A stretch of 64,000 bases of DNA from Pseudomonas sp. N3-W. GTDB lineage: Bacteria > Pseudomonadota > Gammaproteobacteria > Pseudomonadales > Pseudomonadaceae. The position numbers were made by a program, and so were the translations under genes. The notes under the pieces were generated by a model. The model was given only the letters and a program-made list of their open reading frames with translations. It did no database searches and had not been told where the DNA came from. The stretch is from NCBI RefSeq assembly GCF_024970185.1, contig NZ_CP103965.1, positions 4,336,001 through 4,400,000 of the forward strand, written 5' to 3'. Below are positions 1 to 7,944 of this stretch, in pieces. Within the stretch, counting starts at the first letter, position 1; each line of letters starts with the position of its first letter.

Positions 1-9
1 GCGATCCAC

Positions 10-99
10 TGTGGGAGCGGGCTTGCCCGCGATGGGGCCAGCACCTTCAACATCAATGCCGACTGATCCACCGCCTTCGCGAGCAGGCTTACTCCCACA
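10..99. repeat. REPIN (inverted REP pair)
   Basis: GTGGGAGCGGGCTTGCCCGCGAT at the left faces CGCGAGCAGGCTTACTCCCAC at the right, about 40 nt apart. This is the inverted-pair layout of Pseudomonas REPINs. It lies just past the stop codon of the leftward GNAT gene, so it probably also marks the 3' end of that transcript. Confidence 0.85.
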
Positions 100-110
100 T
101 TGTCCTGCGT

Positions 111-647
111 TTAACTGAGGGGCAAGCCGAACAACAACACATCCGCCCGTTCTTCACCAAAACGCGCGATATTCGGCAAACGCGCCCACAACGTTGCGCC
201 AATCGACTGCACGATATGCTGGCTGGGGACGTTGGCGGCCATGATCCAGGCCACCAGGGTTTCCAGGCCGAACTGGCGACCGAGGATCACTGTGGCATGC
301 CCCAACCTCACGCCAATCCCGCTGCCATGTCGATCGGCACGGACATAGATCGCCGTTTCCCCGGTGTTGCGACACGCCTGGGTGCCCCAACTGAAGCGGT
401 TGATCGACAACCAGCCGACCACTTCCCCACCACGTTCAAGTACGTACACCGGCAGCCCGTCGCGCTTGTACAGGTTGATGTAGAAGGTCACTTCTTCCAG
501 GGTCATGGGCCGGGTCACCGGGGAGTTGGCACCAGTGCCGGCGGTTTCGTTGAAGATGTGCATCATCGCCGGCAGGTCGGCGTCGCAGGACTCTCGAACA
601 CCCCGTGGCAGGACTGCGGGTGCCGTGCGGCTGACAAAACCGTTCAT
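111..647 (-). CDS. GNAT-family N-acetyltransferase, coupled to hrpL
   Basis: A 178-residue protein of the GCN5-related acetyltransferase fold, closest in overall look to phosphinothricin-type acetyltransferases. Visible signs are an N-terminal RESCDADLPAMMHIFN beta-alpha segment, the VVGWLSINRF strand and the acetyl-CoA pyrophosphate-binding loop RHGSGIG at residues 106-112. Its ATG overlaps the hrpL stop codon in an ATGA (644-647), so the two genes should be co-transcribed and translationally coupled. The substrate cannot be read from sequence. It could be an amine metabolite, an antibiotic or a protein. Its position behind the T3SS sigma factor is suggestive but does not prove a role in secretion. 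The fold assignment is firm; the function is open. Confidence 0.85.
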   Translation of the reverse strand: MNGFVSRTAPAVLPRGVRESCDADLPAMMHIFNETAGTGANSPVTRPMTLEEVTFYINLYKRDGLPVYVLERGGEVVGWLSINRFSWGTQACRNTGETAIYVRADRHGSGIGVRLGHATVILGRQFGLETLVAWIMAANVPSQHIVQSIGATLWARLPNIARFGEERADVLLFGLPLS

Positions 648-1201
648 TGATGGGCACTCCCGGCGTACACACTCATTTTCAACTGGCCACGGGCCCGGGC
701 CAGCCGCGAGCGCACGGTGCCGATCGGCACACCCAATTGCAGCGCGGCGTCCTGATAGCTGATGTCCGAGTCGACCACCAGATCAATCACCGCGCGCATG
801 TCCACGGACAACCGGTCGATGGCTTCCAGGGTCCGGCCCAGCAGCCGTTGATGATCACTGACCTGACTGGGGTCATGCCCGTGCTCCAGGCTCTCGATCC
901 CCGACTCCTCCAGCACCGCGCAAGGCGGCTGGCTGTAGAGGGTCTTGAAGTGATTGCTGACCAGGTTGGTGGCAATCCCGAACAGCCAGGTTTCAGGTTT
1001 CGAGGCGCCGAGAAACTTGTGCTGGTTACGCCAGGCCTCGAGGTAGGTCATTTGCATCAGATCGTCGACATCGGCCCGATTGAACACCCGTTTATTGATG
1101 AAACAGCGCAGCTTCTTTTCACTGCGCAGGGCCAGACCGCCCAGGTCCAGCTTGATGGTGCCAATGACGTTCGCTTCCGTCTGAACTGTACTTGCTTCCA
1201 C
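644..1201 (-). CDS. hrpL: HrpL, ECF sigma factor of the T3SS
   Basis: A 185-residue ECF-type sigma factor that directs RNA polymerase to hrp-box promoters. Region 2 is seen around residues 28-80 (CFINKRVFNRADVDDLMQMTYLEAWRN) and region 4 around 125-178, with the helix-turn-helix LQLGVPIGTVRSRLARAR. The start is a GTG at 1201 preceded by GAGGGA about 6-8 nt upstream; no ATG in this frame fits better. It diverges from the hrpJ operon across a 264-nt control region holding a sigma-54 promoter and candidate enhancer sites. Five matching hrp boxes in this window are its likely targets. Identity is strengthened by its place next to hrpJ, as in P. syringae. In P. fluorescens strains the orthologue has been called rspL. 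Confidence 0.95.
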   Translation of the reverse strand: MEASTVQTEANVIGTIKLDLGGLALRSEKKLRCFINKRVFNRADVDDLMQMTYLEAWRNQHKFLGASKPETWLFGIATNLVSNHFKTLYSQPPCAVLEESGIESLEHGHDPSQVSDHQRLLGRTLEAIDRLSVDMRAVIDLVVDSDISYQDAALQLGVPIGTVRSRLARARGQLKMSVYAGSAHQ

Positions 1202-1251
1202 GCTTGATCCCTCATCACTCAGCTATGCCGACAGTGGCGAGGGGGATAGAG

Positions 1252-1267
1252 AGCATCGAGCGTACCA
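1252..1267 (-). promoter_or_regulatory. sigma-54 promoter of hrpL
   Basis: On the minus strand this reads TGGTACGCTCGATGCT, against the consensus TGGCACG-N4-TTGCW. The GG and GC are exactly 10 nt apart. It would start transcription near 1240, leaving a leader of about 40 nt before the GTG of hrpL. A sigma-54 promoter fits the known dependence of hrpL on HrpR/HrpS-type activators in P. syringae. Confidence 0.8.
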
Positions 1268-1328
1268 ACCTCGATACATTTTCAAGCTGTTGTTTTTATT
1301 GATTTATTTTTTACGGAAAGTTCGATTT

Positions 1329-1344
1329 GTGCCAGATCTTGCAC
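1329..1344. promoter_or_regulatory. candidate HrpS enhancer site, proximal
   Basis: GTGCCAGATCTTGCAC is an imperfect 16-bp palindrome: GTGC/GCAC arms around AGATCT, with one mismatched pair. It lies about 90-105 bp upstream of the predicted hrpL start, a normal place for an activator of sigma-54 polymerase. Binding of HrpS here is inferred, not seen. Confidence 0.5.
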
Positions 1345-1360
1345 TGTGCGGCAAAAGCCC

Positions 1361-1376
1361 GTGCCAGTTCTTGCAC
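1361..1376. promoter_or_regulatory. candidate HrpS enhancer site, distal
   Basis: GTGCCAGTTCTTGCAC differs from the proximal site at one base and lies exactly 32 bp further upstream, about three helical turns. Both copies would therefore face the same side of the DNA, as expected for cooperative binding by a bacterial enhancer-binding protein. Confidence 0.5.
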
Positions 1377-1402
1377 AACATTTGCGGCTTTGTACAAGGG
1401 AG

Positions 1403-1430
1403 GGAACCAGCCGCCGCCAAACGCCACTCA
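1403..1430 (+). promoter_or_regulatory. hrp box of the hrpJ-hrcU operon
   Basis: GGAACC, 15 nt, then CCACTCA: a perfect match to the HrpL-dependent promoter consensus. It ends 35 nt before the hrpJ ATG and should drive the whole hrpJ to hrcU operon. Confidence 0.93.
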
Positions 1431-1465
1431 CAACGCACCTGTACTGCGGTGGATAGCGCGCTTCC

Positions 1466-2575
1466 ATGAAAATCAACACCTACAACGACGTCATGCCCCT
1501 GGACCTGATTGCGCGCCCAATGTTCGGCGCGCCAGCGGAATCGGCCGTGGCGAAAAACCCGCTGATCGACTCCATGGAAGAGGTGGCGCTGAAGTTCAGC
1601 GAAAGCGTCGAACGTCACAGCAAGAGCCTGGACGAGCGCCACATCAGCGAACCCGGTCGCGGGCAACGGGTGGAGCGCATCGAGAAACTGGTCGAGCTCT
1701 ATCGCCTGCTTGACCACGCCGACCAACCCAGCCTGGAACAACAGGCGCGGCGCATGCAGGCACAGCTGCAACAGCAGCCGTCGATGGAGGCGGCGCTGGC
1801 CCTCGGCGAACACGACCCGGCGCGCACCGACATCCTGCTGCAACAGGCCTTGCGCCTGTCCACGGCCGAGGGCCTTGAGGCCGAGGTCGACACCACGCGC
1901 AACCTGATCGACGAGCTGCGGCAATTGCACGGCGACAAGATCCGCGCCGGTTTCAACACCGCCAGCGCCATCGCATTGTTCAGCCAGGACCCGCAACAAC
2001 GCGCCGCCATGCGTCAGCTCTACTACAAGGCCATCGTCGGCCAGCAGCCGCTGGCGACGTTGCTCGAAGCGCTGCTGGAGCGCTTCAGTGAAGAACAGTT
2101 CGCCCGTGGCCTGCGCACCTTGCAACGGGCGCTGGCGGACGACATCGCCGCGCTCTCGCCGTCGCTGCCCAGCGGCGTGCTGGCGACGATGCTGCGCGGG
2201 CTGGGCTCCTGCGGGCAGTTGAACAACCTGCTGAAAACCTGCCTCGCATTGCTCGAACGCATGCAGCAGCGCGCCCCGCGCAGCAACATGACGCCGCTGA
2301 CCATGGGCAAACGGGTGCTGCGTTTTTGCGCCAACGGCTTCTTCGCCCGCGACCTGACACTGCTCACCGAAGACACCGTGGGCGCCGAATCGCGCCTGCA
2401 CCCGCTGTTCCTCAACGGCTTCTACCCGCTGCTGCAAAACCTGCCACTGGTGCTGTGGAAAGACCTGAAGACCCGGCAGAACGGCCTGCGCCTGCTGCAC
2501 AACATGATGGATGAACTGGCCCGTCAGGAACGGCAGCTGATGGGGCTGTCCGAGCCGCACCGGGGTACGCAATGA
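1466..2575 (+). CDS. hrpJ: HrpJ, T3SS gatekeeper (SctW family)
   Basis: A 369-residue protein of the HrpJ/YopN-TyeA (SctW) family, which controls the order in which translocators and effectors leave the cell. It is soluble and mostly helical, with no membrane segment. The N-terminal part (MKINTYNDVMPL) would carry the secretion signal and the rest forms the helical-repeat gatekeeper body. It is the first gene after the hrp box. The ATG at 1466 has only a weak ribosome-binding site. Its stop overlaps the ATG of hrcV (ATGA), so the two are coupled. The length is normal for HrpJ. Confidence 0.9.
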   Translation: MKINTYNDVMPLDLIARPMFGAPAESAVAKNPLIDSMEEVALKFSESVERHSKSLDERHISEPGRGQRVERIEKLVELYRLLDHADQPSLEQQARRMQAQLQQQPSMEAALALGEHDPARTDILLQQALRLSTAEGLEAEVDTTRNLIDELRQLHGDKIRAGFNTASAIALFSQDPQQRAAMRQLYYKAIVGQQPLATLLEALLERFSEEQFARGLRTLQRALADDIAALSPSLPSGVLATMLRGLGSCGQLNNLLKTCLALLERMQQRAPRSNMTPLTMGKRVLRFCANGFFARDLTLLTEDTVGAESRLHPLFLNGFYPLLQNLPLVLWKDLKTRQNGLRLLHNMMDELARQERQLMGLSEPHRGTQ

Positions 2576-4665
2576 ACCGCTTGATTCATCTGCTCAACAG
2601 CCTCGCGCTGGCGGTAATGCGCCGCACCGAGATTGTCGGCGCGGTGATGGTCATGGCCATCGTGTTCATGATGATCCTGCCGCTGCCCACCGCGTTGGTG
2701 GACGTGCTGATCGCCCTGAACATCTGCATTTCCTCGTTGCTGATCGTGCTCGCCATGTACCTGCCACGGCCGCTGGCGTTCTCGACATTTCCGGCGGTGT
2801 TGCTGCTGACGACGATGTTTCGCCTGTCGCTGTCGATTGCCACCACGCGCCTGATTCTGTTGCAGCAGGACGCCGGGCACATCGTCGAAGCGTTCGGCAG
2901 TTTCGTGGTCGGCGGCAACCTGGCGGTGGGCCTGGTGATTTTCCTGATCCTGACCATCGTCAACTTCCTGGTGATCACCAAGGGCTCGGAACGGGTGGCC
3001 GAGGTGGCGGCAAGGTTCACCCTCGACGCCATGCCCGGCAAGCAGATGTCGATCGACAGCGACCTGCGCGCCAACCTGATCAACGTGCGCGAAGCCCGCC
3101 AGCGCCGTGAACAACTGTCCAAGGAAAGCCAGCTGTTCGGCGCCATGGACGGCGCCATGAAGTTCGTCAAGGGCGATGCCGTGGCCGGGCTGGTGATCGT
3201 GTTCATCAACCTGATCGGCGGCTTCGCCATCGGCGTGCTGCAGAACGGCATGGAAGCGGCGGACGCCATGCACCTGTATTCGGTGCTGACCATCGGTGAC
3301 GGCCTGATCGCGCAGATCCCGGCGCTGCTGATTTCCCTCACCGCCGGCATGATCATCACCCGCGTGGCGCCCGACAGCCAGGCCGCCGATGCCAACATCG
3401 GCCACGAGATTGCCGAGCAATTGACGAGTCAACCGAAGGCCTGGGTGTTCTCATCGATTGGCATGCTCGGCTTCGCGGCGATCCCCGGCATGCCGAGCCT
3501 GGTGTTCATCAGCATCAGCATGATCTGCCTGTTCAGCGGCCTGATTCAGCTGTGGCGCATCCGCCAGAAACAGATCCAGCAAGACAATGCCGGCGCGGCG
3601 CGCAACGGTGCGCCGGAGCTCAATGGCCGCGAGGATATCCGTCGCTTCAACCCGTCACGCGCCTACCTGTTGCAGTTTCATCCCGAGCACAAGGGCAGCG
3701 CGCCGCTGGAGCAATTGATTCAGGGCATCCGTCAGCGGCGTAACACGCTGGTGCACCAGTTCGGCCTCACCCTGCCCTCCTTCGACCTGGATTTCAGCGA
3801 GCAACTGGCGACGGACGAGTTCTGTTTCTGCGTCTACGAAGTGCCACTGATTCGCGCGACGTTCAGCGCCACTCGGATGGCCGTGCACCAGCGCCAGGCC
3901 GGCGAGGTGCATGACGGCGAACCGGGGCGGGTCGAGCGCGACGAAAGCCAGTGGGTGTGGTTCGACGCCGGGCATTCGATGCTGCGCATGGGCACCGTCG
4001 ATGCACTCAGCGCCGACGAGCTGATTCTGGAACGCATGAGCCGCGCCTTTCAGGCCACCGGGCCGCAATTCATCGGCTTGCAGGAGAGCAAGGCGATCCT
4101 CGGCTGGCTCGAAACCGAACAACCGGAACTCGCCCAGGAGCTGCAACGCACCCTGCCGCTGGCGCGCTTCGCGGCGGTGTTGCAGCGCCTGTCGGCGGAG
4201 CTGGTGTCGCTGCGTTCGGTGCGCCCGATTGCCGAAACCCTGATCGAGCAGGGCCAGCACGAACGCGACCTGAACGCCCTCACCGATTACGTGCGCATCG
4301 CCCTCAAGGCGCAAATCTGCCATCAGCACGCCGAACACGGCGCGCTGCACGCCTGGCTGGTGACCCCGGAAACCGAAGTGCTGCTGCGCGATGCCCTGCG
4401 CCAGAGCCAGAACGAGGCGTACTTCGCCCTCGAACCGCAGGTGGGCAGCGCGTTGCTGGAGCAATTGCGCGATGCCTTTGGCCTGCGCAGCAAACCCAAT
4501 CCGGTGCTGCTGGTTGCCCAGGACCTGCGCAGCCCGCTGCACGGCTTGCTCAACGAAGAATTCAATCATGTTCCGGTGCTGTCCTTCGCCGAGTTGCTGT
4601 CCACGGTGCAAGTGCAGGTATTGGGGCGAATCGATCTGGAAGAGGCACAGGCCCTGTGTGCCTGA
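2572..4665 (+). CDS. hrcV: HrcV, T3SS export gate (SctV)
   Basis: A 697-residue inner-membrane export apparatus protein of the FHIPEP family. The N-terminal half has about seven to eight hydrophobic segments (from about residue 20 to 330). A conserved cytoplasmic loop between them contains the stretch TLDAMPGKQMSIDSDLRA (about 151-168). The C-terminal half is the large soluble ring that receives chaperone-substrate complexes. Length and motifs match intact SctV proteins. It follows hrpJ with a 4-nt overlap, and hrpQ begins 12 nt after its stop. Confidence 0.97.
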   Translation: MNRLIHLLNSLALAVMRRTEIVGAVMVMAIVFMMILPLPTALVDVLIALNICISSLLIVLAMYLPRPLAFSTFPAVLLLTTMFRLSLSIATTRLILLQQDAGHIVEAFGSFVVGGNLAVGLVIFLILTIVNFLVITKGSERVAEVAARFTLDAMPGKQMSIDSDLRANLINVREARQRREQLSKESQLFGAMDGAMKFVKGDAVAGLVIVFINLIGGFAIGVLQNGMEAADAMHLYSVLTIGDGLIAQIPALLISLTAGMIITRVAPDSQAADANIGHEIAEQLTSQPKAWVFSSIGMLGFAAIPGMPSLVFISISMICLFSGLIQLWRIRQKQIQQDNAGAARNGAPELNGREDIRRFNPSRAYLLQFHPEHKGSAPLEQLIQGIRQRRNTLVHQFGLTLPSFDLDFSEQLATDEFCFCVYEVPLIRATFSATRMAVHQRQAGEVHDGEPGRVERDESQWVWFDAGHSMLRMGTVDALSADELILERMSRAFQATGPQFIGLQESKAILGWLETEQPELAQELQRTLPLARFAAVLQRLSAELVSLRSVRPIAETLIEQGQHERDLNALTDYVRIALKAQICHQHAEHGALHAWLVTPETEVLLRDALRQSQNEAYFALEPQVGSALLEQLRDAFGLRSKPNPVLLVAQDLRSPLHGLLNEEFNHVPVLSFAELLSTVQVQVLGRIDLEEAQALCA

Positions 4666-4677
4666 CGGAGCAGCACG

Positions 4678-5595
4678 ATGAAACCCGAGATGATGTATGA
4701 ACTGCGCGTGCTCACCGGTCTGCACCGTGGCGCGGCACTGCCGCTGACCGGCGGCGAATGGAGCATCGGTTCCTCCAACGGCGCCGATCTGGCGCTGTAC
4801 GACCCCGGCATCAAGGACCGTCATTGCCTGCTGCGGCTGGTGGATGACACCTGGTCGCTGGCCCGCAAGGACGGCGCGGTGACCGACAGCGAGGGGCACA
4901 AGGTCGATGCCATCGCCACCCTGCAACCGGGTACGCCGTTCGCGCTGAATGGGGTGTGGTTGTCGGTGGTCAGCGCCAACACCGAATGGCCGGCGGAGGA
5001 TGATGAAGAACCGGCCGAAACCGCTTCGCCACTGAGTGCCGAACGCGATGAAACGCAGGTGCAAGCGGTCAAACAGCCACGCTCGTTGCTCGGCCCGCTG
5101 CTGTTGCTCGGCGCCCTGCTGCTGTTTGTCGGCGCGCTGTTCTGGGGCTTCAACCGCCAGGAGCCGCTTCCGGTCAAACCGGCGCCACCCGCTCGCACCC
5201 AGCTCAAGGATGCGGCCGCGGTGCATCAGGTGCTGGAGCGCATGCTCAAGGAACGCGAGCTGCAAAGCCGCATCAGCATCGTCGATGAACAGGGCAAGAT
5301 TTTCCTCCACGGGCGCTTCGAGGAAGACGACCTGTTGCAGTCCACCGAACGCATGCTGCTGCGTTTCGAGAAGCAATACAAAAGCCCGATCCAGGTGCTC
5401 AGCGCCCTGCCCCAGGCCACCCCGTTGCTGCCGTTCAGCATCGTGCAGATCAGCAACGCACGTCTGCCCAACGTAATGACCAGTGACGGTCGCCGCTTGT
5501 TTCTCGGGGACGAAGTCAACGGCGTGCGCCTGGTGGACATCAGCGATCACCAGGTGGTGTTCGAAGGTGACCAGCGTGTCGAGTTGAGCTGGTGA
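4678..5595 (+). CDS. hrpQ: HrpQ, T3SS inner-membrane ring protein (SctD)
   Basis: A 305-residue bitopic protein. The N-terminal roughly 110 residues resemble a forkhead-associated fold (LTGLHRGAALPLTGGEWSIGSSNGADLALYDPGI). One membrane segment lies at about 135-157 (LLGPLLLLGALLLFVGALFWGF). The C-terminal part is periplasmic and forms the outer of the two inner-membrane rings with HrcJ. The ATG follows an AGGAG-like site written across 4666-4672 (GGAGCA). Its stop overlaps the start of hrcN. Length and placement fit HrpQ of the Hrp1 family. Confidence 0.9.
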   Translation: MKPEMMYELRVLTGLHRGAALPLTGGEWSIGSSNGADLALYDPGIKDRHCLLRLVDDTWSLARKDGAVTDSEGHKVDAIATLQPGTPFALNGVWLSVVSANTEWPAEDDEEPAETASPLSAERDETQVQAVKQPRSLLGPLLLLGALLLFVGALFWGFNRQEPLPVKPAPPARTQLKDAAAVHQVLERMLKERELQSRISIVDEQGKIFLHGRFEEDDLLQSTERMLLRFEKQYKSPIQVLSALPQATPLLPFSIVQISNARLPNVMTSDGRRLFLGDEVNGVRLVDISDHQVVFEGDQRVELSW

Positions 5596-6950
5596 TGCGC
5601 GCGGCCATCGATGAGCTGACGCGCTGGCAGGCGCAACAACAGGCACGTCTGGAGCGCTGCCGCCCGGTGCAGATTCATGGGCGCATCGCCGGGGTCAACG
5701 GCATCCTTTTGCACAGCCGCATGCCCCTGGCGCGCATCGGCGACCTGTGCCAGATCCAGCGCACCGACGACAGCCAGGTAATGGCCGAGATCGTCGGTTT
5801 CGACCGTCAGCACACCCTGCTTGCAGCGCTCGGCCCGCTGGACGGCATCGCCATCGGGGCGCGGGTCACGCCGCTGTTCCAGCCCCATGGCCTGCTGGTC
5901 ACCGAGCAATTGCTCGGCACCGTGCTCGACGGTTTTGGCCGCGCCCTGAGCGGCGAAGGCCCCGAAGCGTTTGCCCCGGCCGGGACAGTGGGCGCCTTGC
6001 CGGTGATTCGCGATGCCCCGGCGGCCACCGATCGCCCGCGCATCGAGGCGCCGCTGACCACCGGGCTGCGAGCGATTGACGGCTTGCTGACCCTGGGTGA
6101 AGGCCAGCGCGTGGGCATCTTCGCCGGGGCCGGTTGTGGCAAGACCACGCTGCTCGCCGAGCTGGCGCGCAACACCCCGTGCCAGGCGATTGTCTTCGGC
6201 CTGATCGGCGAACGAGGCCGCGAGCTGCGCGAGTTTCTCGACCATGAACTGGACGATGAACTGCGCAGCCGCACGGTGCTGGTCTGCGCCACCTCCGACC
6301 GCAGCAGCATGGAACGCGCCCGCGCCGCGTTCACCGCCACGGCGATTGCCGAGGGCTTTCGCCAGCAAGGCAAATCGACCTTGCTGATCATCGATTCGCT
6401 GACCCGTTTTGCCCGCGCCCAGCGCGAAATCGGCCTGGCCAGCGGCGAACCGGCCGGCCGTGGCGGGCTGCCGCCGTCGGTGTACAGCCTGCTGCCACGG
6501 CTGGTGGAACGCGCCGGACGGACCCATGACGGGGTGATCACCGCGCTGTACTCGGTGCTGATCGAACAGGATTCGATGAACGACCCGGTGGCCGATGAAG
6601 TGCGCTCGCTGCTGGACGGCCACATCGTGCTCTCGCGGCGCCTCGCCGAGCGCGGTCATTACCCGGCCGTGGACATTCTCGCCAGCCTCAGCCGCACCAT
6701 GAGCAATGTGGTGGGAACCGAACAGCTACAAGGCGCCACACAGTTACGCCGGCTGATGGCCGCCTACCAACAGGTCGAGATGCTGCTCAAGCTCGGCGAG
6801 TACCAGCCGGGCAATGACCCGCTGACCGATTGCGCCGTGGATTCACGGGCACGGATCGAAGGCTTCTTGCAGCAGTCGTTGCGCGACCCGGTGTCGCTCG
6901 ACGAGACCCTGGACCACCTCTTACAGGTAACCGCCGATGCCCCACGCTGA
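5595..6950 (+). CDS. hrcN: HrcN, T3SS ATPase (SctN)
   Basis: A 451-residue ATPase related to the F1 beta subunit. It strips chaperones from substrates and unfolds them at the base of the machine. The Walker A motif GAGCGKTT is at about residues 178-185, the GERGRE motif at about 205-210, and the Walker B-like LLIIDSLTRFARAQREI stretch at about 261-277. The ATG at 5595 overlaps the hrpQ stop (TGATG); an in-frame GTG one codon upstream is possible. The end overlaps hrpO by 14 nt. All catalytic motifs are intact. Confidence 0.97.
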   Translation: MRAAIDELTRWQAQQQARLERCRPVQIHGRIAGVNGILLHSRMPLARIGDLCQIQRTDDSQVMAEIVGFDRQHTLLAALGPLDGIAIGARVTPLFQPHGLLVTEQLLGTVLDGFGRALSGEGPEAFAPAGTVGALPVIRDAPAATDRPRIEAPLTTGLRAIDGLLTLGEGQRVGIFAGAGCGKTTLLAELARNTPCQAIVFGLIGERGRELREFLDHELDDELRSRTVLVCATSDRSSMERARAAFTATAIAEGFRQQGKSTLLIIDSLTRFARAQREIGLASGEPAGRGGLPPSVYSLLPRLVERAGRTHDGVITALYSVLIEQDSMNDPVADEVRSLLDGHIVLSRRLAERGHYPAVDILASLSRTMSNVVGTEQLQGATQLRRLMAAYQQVEMLLKLGEYQPGNDPLTDCAVDSRARIEGFLQQSLRDPVSLDETLDHLLQVTADAPR

Positions 6951-7401
6951 CACCGATTTGCAGGCCCCGGCCAATGACTCACAGCTGACCGGGCTGGCGC
7001 CCACCCTTGACCTGCTGGCGCCGATTCGCCGCCACCGGCTGACCATGGCCGAGCAGGCCTGGCAGCGTCAGCGCCATGTGCTCAATGCGCTGCATACGCG
7101 CCTGGCGCAGATGACCCACGACCTGCAACAGCTGCGCGACAACCAGCGCCAGCACCGCCAGGAACAGGACGAGCGCCACGCCAACCGGCGCCTGCCGCTC
7201 AACGAAATGAACCAGTGGCTGGCCGGCGAGCAACAGGCGCTGCGCCAGATCGAACGCTTCGAGCAGCAGTTCAAGGCGCTGCAAGAGGCGTATCGGCAAC
7301 AGCAGCAATGGACCGACGACAGCCAACAGCAACTGCGCCGTCGCCAGCGCGACATGGAAAAGCTCGACTACCTGCGCGACCTGTCGCAGGAGGCGTCATG
7401 A
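6937..7401 (+). CDS. hrpO: HrpO, T3SS stalk protein (SctO)
   Basis: A 154-residue, strongly charged, Gln/Arg/Glu-rich protein that reads as almost continuous alpha-helical coiled coil from about residue 30 to 150. This is as expected for SctO/YscO/FliJ-type stalks that link the ATPase hexamer to the HrcV gate. There are no membrane segments and no enzymatic motif. It overlaps hrcN at its start and hrpP at its stop (ATGA), typical of the tightly packed hrpJ operon. The assignment rests on position, length and helical composition rather than on sequence motifs. Confidence 0.88.
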   Translation: MPHADTDLQAPANDSQLTGLAPTLDLLAPIRRHRLTMAEQAWQRQRHVLNALHTRLAQMTHDLQQLRDNQRQHRQEQDERHANRRLPLNEMNQWLAGEQQALRQIERFEQQFKALQEAYRQQQQWTDDSQQQLRRRQRDMEKLDYLRDLSQEAS

Positions 7402-7943
7402 ACCCGCGCCCTGCTTTGCTCAAACCCACGGTGCGCCCGCCCGAGCCGCCGCGTCCGCGCAACGAATCCACCACCTCGCCTGCGCGCCATGAACGCGCAC
7501 GTGACTGGCGCAGTGAAACCCGCGACGAAAGCGAATGCTTTGAACAGTTGCTGACGGCGCTGGACAGCGTGGGCCAGCCGACCCCGACGGCATTCAGTGA
7601 CGCGGGCTTTGCCGGTCAGCAACAGCAGGACCAGGCCGCATCGGGCGCCGCCCCGCCACCACTGGCCGACACCACCGCCTTGTACGAAGCCTTGCTGACG
7701 CGCCTCGAAGAACAGCTCGCGGCGCTGGATGACGGCCCCCTCGAGGCGCATCTGCAACTGCCGAATCTGGGCGCCATTGCCGTGCGTGTGACACAGCGCG
7801 GCGAGCGGCTGGAGATTGCCCTGCGGTTTGCCAATGACAATGCCTGGGAGCATTGCCAGGCCAACCAGCCGCACAGCGCGGCCTGGCTCAGTCAGCAACT
7901 GGGCCGTCAGGTCTGCCTCAGCCTGCATCGCGAGGTGCATTGA
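7398..7943 (+). CDS. hrpP: HrpP, T3SS substrate-specificity switch (SctP)
   Basis: A 181-residue protein in the position of HrpP, the secreted regulator that sets pilus export and the switch to effector secretion. The first roughly 100 residues are Pro-, Arg- and Gln-rich and look disordered. The C-terminal roughly 80 residues (from about LEAHLQLPNLGAIAVRV to the end) resemble the compact switch domain of FliK/SctP proteins. The ATG at 7398 overlaps the hrpO stop and has AGGAGG immediately upstream. hrcQ starts right after its stop. Confidence 0.88.
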   Translation: MNPRPALLKPTVRPPEPPRPRNESTTSPARHERARDWRSETRDESECFEQLLTALDSVGQPTPTAFSDAGFAGQQQQDQAASGAAPPPLADTTALYEALLTRLEEQLAALDDGPLEAHLQLPNLGAIAVRVTQRGERLEIALRFANDNAWEHCQANQPHSAAWLSQQLGRQVCLSLHREVH

Positions 7944-7944
7944 G

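Noticed and set aside
1351-1366. TGGCACGGGCTTTTGC on the minus strand as a sigma-54 promoter for hrpL
   Set aside because: GG and GC are 11 nt apart rather than 10. A correctly spaced element (1252-1267) lies nearer the gene. This one also overlaps the distal palindrome.
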